Part shown: piece after piece, positions 52,357 through 61,369 of the stretch
How the letters are laid out: each line of letters opens with the position of its first letter
Position numbering within the stretch: the first letter of the stretch is position 1
NCBI GenBank assembly: GCA_019636565.1
Contig: JAHBXG010000014.1
Coordinates: forward strand, 1-64,000
Source: Phycisphaeraceae bacterium
GTDB lineage: Bacteria > Planctomycetota > Phycisphaerae > Phycisphaerales > UBA1924
Direction of reading: 5' to 3'
DNA length: 64,000 bases
Program-made: the position numbers and the translations under genes
The notes under the pieces: model-generated
What the model was told of the DNA's origin: nothing
Seen by the model: the letters and a program-made list of their open reading frames with translations, nothing else
Databases searched by the model: none

Positions 52357-53208
52357 ATGCGAATGCATCGTGAATATGCAATTGTGCTCGGCTTCTGCGC
52401 TCTTGGGGCCGGCAGCTCCGCCGCCGATCCGATCTGGCAGAACTCAAACTACTTCGCCACGACCAGAGTCGCGGCAATGGCCGAGAGCCCGTTTGACTTC
52501 CTGACCGGTTCGCAGGGAGGCGATTTCTCCGGCCTGTTTCCGCCGCGCGATGATATTTACACCGTCAATCCGACGCTCCCTGATGGAGACGGCGATTCGT
52601 TTGCCGGCTCACGGCTCACATACAGCTTCGAAGGGAACATCCTCTCGATTTTTGGTCACGCCGCTGCCGACGTCACCCCCGGCGCGTTCATGATCGGCGG
52701 CTCGGCCGATTCGACCTCCGCACTCACTGTTCAGTTTGATCTTCCCGCCGGAGGCACTTTTCACGTGATAGATGGCTCGTTCGATGGCACGCACGCTAGC
52801 AGCGCGGGCACGCTATTGAGCAGCGGGCCCGACCCGGTCTTCACGTACGGCTCGAGCGGGAACCAACCAAATGGAGAAGCGGGGGCTCTCGCACCGGGCG
52901 GATACTCCCTCGAACTCGAAGCCATCGCCAACAGCAACTTTTTCTTCTCTGGCGGCCTCTTTGCGGATTCCTCTTTCTCACTTCAGATCGAGATCATCGC
53001 TTCTTCATCCTGCCCGGGCGATCTGAACGCCGACGGCCTCGTGGACGACGCCGACTTCACGATCTTCGTCGTCGCGTACAACATCCTCGACTGCGCCGAT
53101 CCGTTCATGCCCGCAGGCTGCCCAGCAGACTTGAACTCCGACGGATTCGTCGACGATGCAGACTTCGTGATCTTCGTCGTCGCGTACAACGAACTTTTGT
53201 GCCCGTAA
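52357..53208 (+). CDS. Secreted protein with dockerin-like tail (tandem array member 1)
   Basis: A 283-residue protein with GGGAGGG before the ATG and a signal peptide (MRMHREYAIVLGFCALGAGSSA). The body (about 24-220) is beta-rich with RLTYSFEGNILSIFGHAAADV and no family I recognise. The tail has two complete loops, DLNADGLVDDADF and DLNSDGFVDDADF, separated by a C-A-D-P-x-M-P-A-G-C spacer, and ends in NELLCP. It is the first of four dockerin-tailed genes on this strand. Confidence 0.82.
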   Translation: MRMHREYAIVLGFCALGAGSSAADPIWQNSNYFATTRVAAMAESPFDFLTGSQGGDFSGLFPPRDDIYTVNPTLPDGDGDSFAGSRLTYSFEGNILSIFGHAAADVTPGAFMIGGSADSTSALTVQFDLPAGGTFHVIDGSFDGTHASSAGTLLSSGPDPVFTYGSSGNQPNGEAGALAPGGYSLELEAIANSNFFFSGGLFADSSFSLQIEIIASSSCPGDLNADGLVDDADFTIFVVAYNILDCADPFMPAGCPADLNSDGFVDDADFVIFVVAYNELLCP

Positions 53209-53344
53209 GGCGCGCCACCCCTTTTTTTGAGCAGCGAAACCGCTATCCGTCGTTTCGCGGCGTTTTCCAGCAGAATCTATCGCCGGCACCCCTTGGATTC
53301 GACGCCCGGTGTGTTAGCCTGATGGATGAACCGGGAGGGTTGAG

Positions 53345-54160
53345 ATGAAATCGATCTTGAAAATGGCATTGGTGATCGCACCGCTGGCGACGTCTGCCCT
53401 GGCCCAGCAGTTCTTCGACGGAACTTTCCTCGATTCGCAGTGGGCCGCCTCGAAAATACTCGATACGACCCCCAGCGCCGATGCGCTCTTCAGCGGCCTT
53501 CGCGGCTCGGGCGGGCTGCCGGGTGATTGCCGCGCGATCGCTCACAACTGGCAAGCCACTCCGTCCGGTGTTTCGATCATCATCGGGCACACCAAGACCA
53601 ATCTCGTGCACAACCCCGCGACGCTCGGCTCGCTCGATTCGCTCTACTTCGCGTTCGATGCGCGCTGCGACACGGCGGAGCACGTCAACGCAGTCGCGTT
53701 CGGTCCGGTTCTCTTTCAGGGGTCCAAGAGATTCACGGTGGCCGGCGTCACCGCCATCGCCGCAGGGCCATGGGTGCACTTTGGTGGCCTCGTGCAGCGT
53801 GCGGATTGGAACCAGATCGGCGGCAACGACAAGCCCGATTTCACCGCCGGCGCCGACCCGGTTTTTCTGGGTTTCTTCTCTGGCAACGGAGGCAGCGGCA
53901 CCAACGCCCGCCTCTCTTCTTCCGGTCGCGTGGATAACTTCGTCGTCGGCTACGCCCGCTCCTGCCCGGCCGACTTGAACGGTGACGGGCTGGTGGAAGA
54001 CGCCGATTTTTCCCTCTTCGTCGGCGCGTACAACATCCTCGACTGCGCCGATCCGACGATGCCATCGAGCTGCGCGGCTGATTTCAACTTTGACCGCGTC
54101 GTGGACGACACGGACTTCATCGTGTTTGTCGGTGCGTACAACGAACTGCTCTGTCCGTAG
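53345..54160 (+). CDS. Secreted protein with dockerin-like tail (tandem array member 2)
   Basis: A 271-residue protein. GGGAGG nine bases upstream and the signal peptide (MKSILKMALVIAPLATSALAQ) fix the start. The body (22-205) is a jellyroll-like domain with SIIIGHTKTNLVHNP and SLDSLYFAFDARCD; it is similar to bacterial concanavalin-like domains only in general style. The tail loops are DLNGDGLVEDADF and DFNFDRVVDDTDF; the second replaces the usual Gly after Asp by Arg. Function unknown. Confidence 0.8.
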   Translation: MKSILKMALVIAPLATSALAQQFFDGTFLDSQWAASKILDTTPSADALFSGLRGSGGLPGDCRAIAHNWQATPSGVSIIIGHTKTNLVHNPATLGSLDSLYFAFDARCDTAEHVNAVAFGPVLFQGSKRFTVAGVTAIAAGPWVHFGGLVQRADWNQIGGNDKPDFTAGADPVFLGFFSGNGGSGTNARLSSSGRVDNFVVGYARSCPADLNGDGLVEDADFSLFVGAYNILDCADPTMPSSCAADFNFDRVVDDTDFIVFVGAYNELLCP

Positions 54161-54216
54161 GGCACGTTATTTGGCGCCAACAACTGCTTTTGTCGAACCA
54201 CCAACCGGAGTCAGTC

Positions 54217-55026
54217 ATGCGCATGCATCTCGCCGCTGCAATCGTGCTGGGAATCGCCGCAATCGGAGCCGCCGCTCCGGCGCAGACCTTCCTCGGCCCC
54301 ACGCCCTACCTCTGCTCCGGCGACAGCCCCTGGCCGCTGGGTTCGCCCGGCTATTACCTCGAGACATTCGAAGACGGCGCACTCAATACCCTCGGAGTCA
54401 CGGGCAACGGCAACGTCACCGGCCCCGGCGGCATCACCGACTCGGTGGACTGCGACGACGGTGTGATCGACGGCTTGGGAAGAGACGGACGTTCCTACTA
54501 CGGAAGCGGAAACCCGGGCCTTACCTTCACGTTCGACTCCGCGGCATTCGGCGGCAAGTACCCGCAGCGCGTCGGCATCGTCTGGACCGACGGCGTTCAC
54601 AACAGCACGCCCAACGCCGTGCACTTCGAAGCCTTTGATTCGAACGGCGTGTATCTGGGCGAGATCACCGGCACCCACGCCGACAACTCCCAAAGCAGCG
54701 AGACCGCCGAGGACCGCTTCTACGGCATCGAACTCGCCTCTGGCATCTCCAAAATCCGCATCTTCCAGACCGCCGGCTGCTGCGGCATCGAGGTTGATCA
54801 TTTCCAGTACGGCTTCATCAGCAACACCTGCCCCGGCGATCTCAACGGAGACGGATTGGTCGAAGACGCCGACTTCGTGCTCTTCGCCGCCGCGTACAAC
54901 ATCCTCGACTGCGCCGACCCGTCCATGCCCGCCGGCTGCCCCGCCGACCTGAATGGTGACGGCTTTGTGGACGATGCCGATTTCGTCCTCTTTGTCGCCG
55001 CGTACAACGAACTGATCTGCCCGTGA
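54217..55026 (+). CDS. Secreted protein with dockerin-like tail (tandem array member 3)
   Basis: A 269-residue protein with GGAG six bases before the ATG (an upstream TTG in frame is not used). The signal peptide is MRMHLAAAIVLGIAAIGAAAPAQ. The body has a lectin-like beta-sandwich look (YYLETFEDGALNTLGVTGNGN, FYGIELASGISKIRIFQ, CCGIEVDHFQYG). The tail has two canonical loops (DLNGDGLVEDADF, DLNGDGFVDDADF) and ends NELICP. The second half of its tail is nearly identical in DNA to that of the next gene. Confidence 0.82.
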   Translation: MRMHLAAAIVLGIAAIGAAAPAQTFLGPTPYLCSGDSPWPLGSPGYYLETFEDGALNTLGVTGNGNVTGPGGITDSVDCDDGVIDGLGRDGRSYYGSGNPGLTFTFDSAAFGGKYPQRVGIVWTDGVHNSTPNAVHFEAFDSNGVYLGEITGTHADNSQSSETAEDRFYGIELASGISKIRIFQTAGCCGIEVDHFQYGFISNTCPGDLNGDGLVEDADFVLFAAAYNILDCADPSMPAGCPADLNGDGFVDDADFVLFVAAYNELICP

Positions 55027-55276
55027 ATTCTCGGGCGGCCGTCGATGTATTTCCCAGCCCCCCCTCCCGCTGGTGCCCTTTCGGACGCGATTCGCAGGAA
55101 GCAAGCCGGTTATTTGCACAAGACCCTTGGAATGGAAGCCCAGCTTGGGTAGGTTGGAGTAATACCAGGCAGTCCTGTTTGTAGCCCGTCTGCCTTTGGA
55201 AGGGGTGGGGTGCGCGCCGACGGAACGATCTTCCGAAGGCCACCCCGGATCGTGATCGCGAAATGAGGAGAGCGAG

Positions 55277-56371
55277 ATGAAATTGCAGAGCCCTGTACGT
55301 TGGACCGCCGCCGCAACCGCTTCGTGCCTGAGCACCCTTGCCGCGGCGGGATTGTCACAATCCGCGATCACTTCGCCCGGCGGATTCGTGCAGGCCGGCG
55401 CCGACCCATCCACTTCGGGCGGAAGCGGCTGGCCCGGTGCGGACCTGACTTCATGGAGCATCGGAGGAGCGGGCAGCATGCTCGCCGAACTCGCCTTCGC
55501 GGGCAACGGAACCGCCAGCCGGTCCGCCAGCGCCTCCGGAACGAACATCTCCAACAACTCCGACGGCTTGGTCGGCATGGGCTACGCAAAGTTCAACGCC
55601 TTCAACAGCGCGCCCAACAACTCATTCTTCCCGATGGGGATCGTGAACGGAGGCTGGAAGGAAACCTTTATGGTTTCCAACGCCGCGCTCACCGGACAGA
55701 ACGGCTTCATGCAGTTCACCGTTCACGTCACCGGCTCACTCTTCGCGACCGGCTTTGCGGGCTCCACCGCAACCCAGATCACGGGCTACAAGGACAACTC
55801 GCAGTTAATGTCGAACTCGCTCTTCAGCCCGGGCAACTCCACCCTGATCAGCACCGATCGGCAATACGGCAATTGGTCGCTCTCCACGAGCGGCAATCCC
55901 AATTCGGACAGCAAAGCCGTGAACGGGACTGTCACATTCGCGGTGCCGATCACCTTCGGTACGTCCTTCACCCTGGGCGTCTACGGCTACGCCCGCGGGA
56001 GCATGCGCTCTTCGAGCGGCGTCGGCGGAATCTCCACGGGGCGGGCTTCCAACATCATCATCACCTGGGGCGGCATCAGCAACATCTACTTCAACGGCTC
56101 ACCGATCGGCGGGAGCACCGTCAGCTCAAGCACCGGCATCAATTGGGGTCAGCCGATCCAGCCGCCCGCTCCGTGCCCGGGCGATCTCAACGGCGACAAT
56201 CAGGTCGACGACTCCGATTTCAGCATCTTCGCCGGCGCGTACAACATCCTCGATTGCGCCGACCCGTCCATGCCCGCCGGCTGCCCCGCCGACCTGAACG
56301 GTGACGGCTTCGTCGACGACGCCGATTTCGTCCTTTTCGTAGCCGCGTATAACGACTTGCTCTGCCCCTGA
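55277..56371 (+). CDS. Secreted protein with dockerin-like tail (tandem array member 4)
   Basis: A 364-residue protein with GAGGAGAG before the ATG and a signal peptide (MKLQSPVRWTAAATASCLSTLAAA). The body (about 30-300) is Gly/Ser/Asn-rich, beta-structured (WKETFMVSNAALTGQNGFMQF, SFTLGVYGYARGSMRSSSG), like a surface adhesin, but no family is recognised. A Pro-rich linker leads to the tail loops DLNGDNQVDDSDF and DLNGDGFVDDADF, ending NDLLCP. A long hairpin follows. Confidence 0.82.
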   Translation: MKLQSPVRWTAAATASCLSTLAAAGLSQSAITSPGGFVQAGADPSTSGGSGWPGADLTSWSIGGAGSMLAELAFAGNGTASRSASASGTNISNNSDGLVGMGYAKFNAFNSAPNNSFFPMGIVNGGWKETFMVSNAALTGQNGFMQFTVHVTGSLFATGFAGSTATQITGYKDNSQLMSNSLFSPGNSTLISTDRQYGNWSLSTSGNPNSDSKAVNGTVTFAVPITFGTSFTLGVYGYARGSMRSSSGVGGISTGRASNIIITWGGISNIYFNGSPIGGSTVSSSTGINWGQPIQPPAPCPGDLNGDNQVDDSDFSIFAGAYNILDCADPSMPAGCPADLNGDGFVDDADFVLFVAAYNDLLCP

Positions 56372-56412
56372 GCCAACTCCTCCGGGCTCTTTGCTCCGGT
56401 TGCATAACCCCA

Positions 56413-56445
56413 GAATCTCACCCCTGTGCCACAGGGGTGAGATTC
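56413..56445. terminator. Long perfect hairpin after the dockerin array
   Basis: GAATCTCACCCCTGT and its exact reverse complement form a 15-bp stem with a 3-base GCC loop, 42 bases after the array's last stop. No T run follows, so it may end transcription with a factor or protect the mRNA 3' end. Confidence 0.55.
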
Positions 56446-56513
56446 AGGAGTTCCCCGGCCCCATGAAATCCGTCCGCCCCGCCTCCGAATAATGACTGGG
56501 AGGGCCTTTTCCT

Positions 56514-56903
56514 TTGTCCGAGCAGCCAAACCAAACCCCGTTCCCGAGTGCGACCGAAGCCGACGTCCGCAGTTACGCCACGTTCACGCACATCGTGCCG
56601 CTGATTGCGCACCTGGGCGGTCCTTTCATCATCCCGCTGGTCGCCGCGATCATCATGTGGCAGATCAAGAAGGACCAGAGCCCCTTCCTCGATGATCATG
56701 GACGCGAATCCACCAACTTCCAGCTCTCGCTGCTCATCTACGCCGTGCTGGTCATCCCGATTGCCGCCATCATCACCTGCGGACTGGGCGCCATCCTCGC
56801 TATCCCGCTCATCATCCTGAACATCGTCGGTTGCATCCTCGCCGCCAAGGCGGCGCACCGCGGCGAGTACTACCGCTACCCGATGAGCATCCGGATCATC
56901 TGA
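56514..56903 (+). CDS. DUF4870 small membrane protein
   Basis: A 129-residue protein with a TTG start, supported by GGGAGGG nine bases upstream. Motifs HIVPLIAHLGGPFIIPLV and IKKDQSPFLDDHGRESTNFQ match DUF4870, whose members have three to four helices and an amphipathic DDHG-x-E-x3-N-F segment. Function of the family is unknown. It is followed by a two-component pair but the 54-base gap and different promoter-like sequence do not show co-transcription. Confidence 0.82.
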   Translation: MSEQPNQTPFPSATEADVRSYATFTHIVPLIAHLGGPFIIPLVAAIIMWQIKKDQSPFLDDHGRESTNFQLSLLIYAVLVIPIAAIITCGLGAILAIPLIILNIVGCILAAKAAHRGEYYRYPMSIRII

Positions 56904-56957
56904 ACTCCCGCGGGTGCCCGAAGGACACGTGCGCGCCGTTTCGGCCATAATGCGCGG

Positions 56958-57845
56958 ATGAACACGCCAATCTCCTGGATCCGGCGACCTTCTGCACAGC
57001 CGTTCCGCACATTCGCCATTGTTCTGGCATTTGTCGCGCTCATCGAGTGCCTGATCATGCTCCTTTTCGGCGTGGTTCTCAGCGGCAATCGCCATCCGAT
57101 CGCCGAGGCGGCCATCGATACAACCTTGCTCACCATCATGCTCGCGCCGACGCTCTGGTTCGCGATCGTTCGCCCGATCCAGCGCCTTTCGGCTTCGCGC
57201 GGACTCCTGCTCAGTCAGTTGTTCGACGCGCAGGAGCAGGAACGCGCCAGAATCGCGCGCGACCTGCACGATGAACTCGGCCAGCAACTCACGGCCATCC
57301 TCGTTTCCCTGCGGACGGTCGAGCAGGCCGAGAGCCTGCCGGTCGCGCACAGCCGTGCGAAGACGGCCGCGGAGTCTGCCGCCGCCGCACTCGGCGAGGT
57401 CCGCCGGATCTCCCGGGGGCTTCGCCCCATCGTCCTCGAGGATCTCGGCCTGATTCCGGCGGTCGAACACCTGTGCGAGGAGACGCAGGCAAACCATGGA
57501 ATTCGGATCGAACTCGCCGTGGAACTCAAGCCCGACGAACGCTTTCCCGCCGCGACTGAAGTGTGCATTTTTCGAGTGCTGCAGGAATCCCTCACCAATT
57601 GCGTTCGCCACGCCCAAGCAACGCATGTTCGCGCCGTGCTGTCACGCGACGCGGAAACGCTTTCTCTCACGGTCCGGGATGACGGAAAGGGCTTCGACGC
57701 GACAAGGCCCTTCGGCCCTTCATTCGGTCTCCACGGAATGCGTGAACGCGTCGAGCTCCTTGACGGCCGTTACGATATCGAATCGGTACGCGGCAAAGGG
57801 ACCGCCGTCCGTGTTGTCCTTCCACTTTCAGGATCGCTTCCATGA
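56958..57845 (+). CDS. Membrane sensor histidine kinase, NarL/DesK type
   Basis: A 295-residue kinase. Two membrane helices (about 18-40 and 54-72) bracket a very short periplasmic loop of about a dozen residues, so the signal may be sensed in the membrane. The HisKA_3 box ERARIARDLHDELGQQL contains His104. The ATP lid motifs are seen as VLQESLTNCVRHAQA (N box) and DDGKGF and GLHGMRERV (G boxes). The stop overlaps the regulator gene's ATG by four bases, so the two are translated together and are partners. Confidence 0.92.
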   Translation: MNTPISWIRRPSAQPFRTFAIVLAFVALIECLIMLLFGVVLSGNRHPIAEAAIDTTLLTIMLAPTLWFAIVRPIQRLSASRGLLLSQLFDAQEQERARIARDLHDELGQQLTAILVSLRTVEQAESLPVAHSRAKTAAESAAAALGEVRRISRGLRPIVLEDLGLIPAVEHLCEETQANHGIRIELAVELKPDERFPAATEVCIFRVLQESLTNCVRHAQATHVRAVLSRDAETLSLTVRDDGKGFDATRPFGPSFGLHGMRERVELLDGRYDIESVRGKGTAVRVVLPLSGSLP

Positions 57846-58507
57846 ACCAGATCGGCGTGCTCCTGGTCGACGATCACACGCTGCTTCGAAGCGGCCTCAA
57901 ACTGCTCATCGAGAGCCAGCCGGACATCAAAGTTGTTGGTGAAGCCGGTACGCTCCAACAGGCCATTGAAGTCGCGCCGAGCGCGAGGCCCGATGTGATC
58001 ACGCTCGATCTCTCCATGCCCGGAGGCTCCGGAATCACCGGCGTTCGCCGCTTGCTCGACGCGTCGCCCGCGGCGAAGGTGCTCGTGCTCACAATGCACG
58101 ATGACCCCGCCTACGTCCGTAGCGCCATCGCCATGGGTGCCGCCGGCTATCTCGTGAAGAGCACCGCCGATTCCGAACTGATCAGCGCCATCCGCACCGT
58201 CGCCAAGGGCGGCGTCTTCATCGACGTGCACAGCACCGGCTCGCTCCAGAGTGTTCTCTCGACAGCCAAGCCCGGCGAGCGGGGCGCCACGCCGATTGAA
58301 TCCCTCAGTGTTCGCGAGCGCGAAGTGCTCGCCGAGGTCGCCAAGGGATACACCTCCCAGCAGATTGCCGACCGGGCCGGGTTGAGCGTCAAGACCGTCG
58401 ATTCCTACCGCGCACGACTGATGCAAAAACTCGGCCTGAAGGATCGCGCCGACCTCATGCGCATCGCCGTTTCGGCCGGCCTTCTGAATGAATCGGAAGG
58501 CCGATAG
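57842..58507 (+). CDS. LuxR/NarL-family response regulator
   Basis: A 221-residue regulator. The receiver domain (1-120) has Asp10, Asp11, the phosphorylated Asp56 (ITLDLSMPGG) and a Lys in GYLVKS. A linker joins it to a LuxR-type helix-turn-helix (about 155-215) with LSVREREVLAEVAKGYTSQQIADRAGLSVKTVDSYRARLM. It should bind DNA as a dimer when phosphorylated by the overlapping histidine kinase. Targets unknown; the dockerin genes on either side are candidates by position only. Confidence 0.93.
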   Translation: MNQIGVLLVDDHTLLRSGLKLLIESQPDIKVVGEAGTLQQAIEVAPSARPDVITLDLSMPGGSGITGVRRLLDASPAAKVLVLTMHDDPAYVRSAIAMGAAGYLVKSTADSELISAIRTVAKGGVFIDVHSTGSLQSVLSTAKPGERGATPIESLSVREREVLAEVAKGYTSQQIADRAGLSVKTVDSYRARLMQKLGLKDRADLMRIAVSAGLLNESEGR

Positions 58508-58736
58508 CGAGGCAGGAGTTGCCCGTCTCCATCGAGCCGCAGTAAATTTGCCGGGCATTTCCCCGCAATGGACGTGGCGTGTAGGGAAATATCGCGCGGA
58601 TACGGACGTGCAATGAGGAAAAAGCCCGGTTGCGGATCCGCAACCAACCCTGCGATTATCGCTCCGTGCTGCTCTAACGCGTGCGGATGTTTTGCAATGC
58701 ACGGATTTGTTGAAACGGAGCAGGGAAAGGGCCCTG

Positions 58737-60392
58737 ATGAACGCTCGAGTCCTGCTTTGCCTGGCGCCGTTCGCCATTGTCGGTCTTGCCGCAGCCCAGA
58801 CCGGCTACTCGATCACCGGCGGCCTGTCGAATTTCGATTGTCACAACCATTGCGATGAAGACTGCGACGAGTTCGAAATTGAGGTCGAGGGGATCCACCC
58901 GGAAGATGTTGTCCATACCTACAGGAACTCGAATTACGGCTCTCCCACCGTCACACTTTCGCCAGACGGAACCTTTACCATCATCGACTACCGCTCTCCC
59001 CAGCACCCGACCGCCGTCAATTCCGTCGAGCACTTCGGTATTTCGCTCCGGCAACTCAGCGCCGCGACACCGATCCGCGTGCGCTGGATGAAGAACGGCC
59101 TGCCCGCAACCGTGAACGGGCAAGTCCCGACCCCCGGCGGCGGAACGACGCCTGCCACCCAGCCCGTCATGCCCACGATTGCCGCCGACATGGGTTACGG
59201 CGGGGCCGTCGGAAACATCGAGCTCACAGTCGTGAATAACGATCCCGTACAGTGGATCTGGATCAAGCGCAGCGCCCAGCTATTCACCGGCGCCGTCACC
59301 CTCGAGGCGCTCATGCCCACCGACCCGGTGGTCACGACCGCCATCGCGCTCGATCCCGGCCCCGTCCTCCTCGGGCCCGGTGCCACAATCGCTTATTCAT
59401 CCGACCTGCTCGAAGCAGAAGACAACCAGAGCTTCGTCTTCGCCGCTGAATACTTCCAGGATCTTTCCGCCGGTGGTCCGTTCGGGAATTGGCACGAAAT
59501 CGGAGCCCCGCTCGGGAATGTGATGACCGCAACCATCGCGAGCCCGGAAGGATCTTGCAACTGGTATGAGCCGGTCATCCTGTCTCAACCGTCCAACACC
59601 GATGCCGCGGCCGGTCAATCCGTTGACCTGCGCGTGAACGCCGACGGAAACGACCTCACTCTTTCTTATCAGTGGCTGAAAGAAGGACAGGAACTCACCA
59701 ACGGCAACGGCTTCAGCGGCGTCAACGGCGACGAACTCTCCATCGACTCGCTCTCCGCCGCCACCGAGGGCTTCTATTCCGTCCGCATCTCCAACTCTTG
59801 CGGCTCGATCGTTTCCGACTCCGCACTCGTGTTCATTACCGGGCACAACATCACGCCCCCGTGGACCAACTCGTGCCCCGCGATCGCCGATCAGCCCGTG
59901 TCGAATTCGACTTGCCCCGCCGGGTCCATCCTCGCCACGAGCGCGACCGGCGCTGGACCGTTTACTTACCAATGGCAATGCGTTGATGCCAACGGCCTCT
60001 CCTGCGGCGACCTCGTCGACGGCGTCTTCACCGACCCGGACAGCGGCCAGTCCTACGAGGTCTGGGGTTCGGATTCGCCGGTGCTTTACATCGTCAACAT
60101 CCACGTCGGCACCGGCTCGAACGTTCTTTCCTTTGCGGCTCGCGTCTCCAATACCTGCGGCGAATCTTCCAGTGCGACCGCACACATCTCGGTTTGCGCC
60201 GCCGATTTCAATTGCGATTCGGTCGTCGAGGACTCCGATTTCGTGGACTTCGCCGATGCGTACGACCTGCTCGTCTGCGATGATCCCTCCATGGCCACCG
60301 GTTGTCCCGCTGACATGAACGGCGATTTCGTTGTGGACGATGCCGACTTCATCATGTTTGCTGCCGCGTACGACCGGCTCCTCTGCCCGTAG
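58737..60392 (+). CDS. Secreted Ig-like protein with dockerin-like tail
   Basis: A 551-residue protein with AAAGG six bases before the ATG and a signal peptide (MNARVLLCLAPFAIVGLAAAQ). After an N-terminal Cys/His/Asp segment (NFDCHNHCDEDCDEFEIEVEG) and a domain seen in other planctomycete proteins, two Ig-like domains follow at about 275-370 and 380-485, with the typical W and Y-x-C elements. The tail has the loops DFNCDSVVEDSDF and DMNGDFVVDDADF; both are slightly off-consensus. Ligand unknown. Confidence 0.78.
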   Translation: MNARVLLCLAPFAIVGLAAAQTGYSITGGLSNFDCHNHCDEDCDEFEIEVEGIHPEDVVHTYRNSNYGSPTVTLSPDGTFTIIDYRSPQHPTAVNSVEHFGISLRQLSAATPIRVRWMKNGLPATVNGQVPTPGGGTTPATQPVMPTIAADMGYGGAVGNIELTVVNNDPVQWIWIKRSAQLFTGAVTLEALMPTDPVVTTAIALDPGPVLLGPGATIAYSSDLLEAEDNQSFVFAAEYFQDLSAGGPFGNWHEIGAPLGNVMTATIASPEGSCNWYEPVILSQPSNTDAAAGQSVDLRVNADGNDLTLSYQWLKEGQELTNGNGFSGVNGDELSIDSLSAATEGFYSVRISNSCGSIVSDSALVFITGHNITPPWTNSCPAIADQPVSNSTCPAGSILATSATGAGPFTYQWQCVDANGLSCGDLVDGVFTDPDSGQSYEVWGSDSPVLYIVNIHVGTGSNVLSFAARVSNTCGESSSATAHISVCAADFNCDSVVEDSDFVDFADAYDLLVCDDPSMATGCPADMNGDFVVDDADFIMFAAAYDRLLCP

Positions 60393-60535
60393 CCGTACTC
60401 AATCACGCCCCACCCCAAACCGTGGCCCGCCCGGGATACTCCGTGCGGGCCGCGGGTCTTTTTGTCCCTCGAGCCGGCCGGCACGGACCCGGCAATCCGA
60501 TTCCCCTATCTCCCCACGTGTACAATCGCGTCCTC

Positions 60536-61369
60536 GTGCCACTCCTGCAATGCGTCAAGCTCCATAAGACCTACGCCGGCCGCGTCGTCGTGGACGACAT
60601 GTCGTTCCACATCGAGCGGGGCGAAATCGTCGGCCTGCTCGGTCGCAACGGCGCGGGCAAGACCACCAGTTTCCGCATGACGATCGGCATGATCGATGCC
60701 GACCCCGCCATCTCGGGCGGCGCGGGCGACGGCCGCGTCTACTTCGACGGACGCGACATCACCACCCTCCCCATGTACAAGCGGGCCCGGCTGGGCATGG
60801 GCTACCTGAGCCAGGAGCCATCGATCTTCCAGCGTCTCACCTGCGAGCAGAACCTGCTCGCCATCCTCGAGACAACCGCCATCCCGCGGTCGCAGCGCAA
60901 GAAAAAGGCCGCCGAACTTCTTGAGCGCTTCGGCCTTACTCACAAAGCCCGCCAGCTCGCCCGCACCTGCTCCGGAGGCGAACGCCGCAAACTCGAGATC
61001 GCCCGCGCTCTGGTCACCAACCCAAAACTCATCCTGCTCGATGAACCCTTCAGCGGCGTCGACCCGATCGCCGTCGAGGACTTGCAGAACGAAATCCGCC
61101 ACCTCGCCCACGATCACGGGCCGGGCAACGAGGGCATCGCCTTTCTCATCACCGATCACAACGTCCAGCAGACGCTCCGCGTCTGCGATCGAGCCTACAT
61201 CCTCGACAGCGGCAGAGAACTCGCCGAGGGCACGCCCCGCCAACTCATCAACGACGAAATGGTCCGACGCGCCTATCTCGGCTCGCTCTTCCGGGGCGAT
61301 GAGTTCGACGACGTCCCGGAGCGCCGCCCACGGCGCGAGCCCGTGGGATTGCAGGAGGAAAACCTGTGA
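60536..61369 (+). CDS. lptB: ABC transporter ATPase, LptB type
   Basis: A 277-residue ATPase of the LPS export type: it powers the LptFG complex that passes lipopolysaccharide to the outer membrane. Walker A GRNGAGKTT (36-44), signature CSGGERRKLEIARAL and Walker B LILLDEPFSGVDP are intact, as is the ITDHNVQQTL switch typical of LptB. An insertion after the first helix (DADPAISGGAGDGR) is larger than usual. GTG start, preceded by a -10-like TACAAT; the next gene's GTG overlaps its stop by four bases. The presence of LptB fits a diderm envelope. Confidence 0.85.
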   Translation: MPLLQCVKLHKTYAGRVVVDDMSFHIERGEIVGLLGRNGAGKTTSFRMTIGMIDADPAISGGAGDGRVYFDGRDITTLPMYKRARLGMGYLSQEPSIFQRLTCEQNLLAILETTAIPRSQRKKKAAELLERFGLTHKARQLARTCSGGERRKLEIARALVTNPKLILLDEPFSGVDPIAVEDLQNEIRHLAHDHGPGNEGIAFLITDHNVQQTLRVCDRAYILDSGRELAEGTPRQLINDEMVRRAYLGSLFRGDEFDDVPERRPRREPVGLQEENL

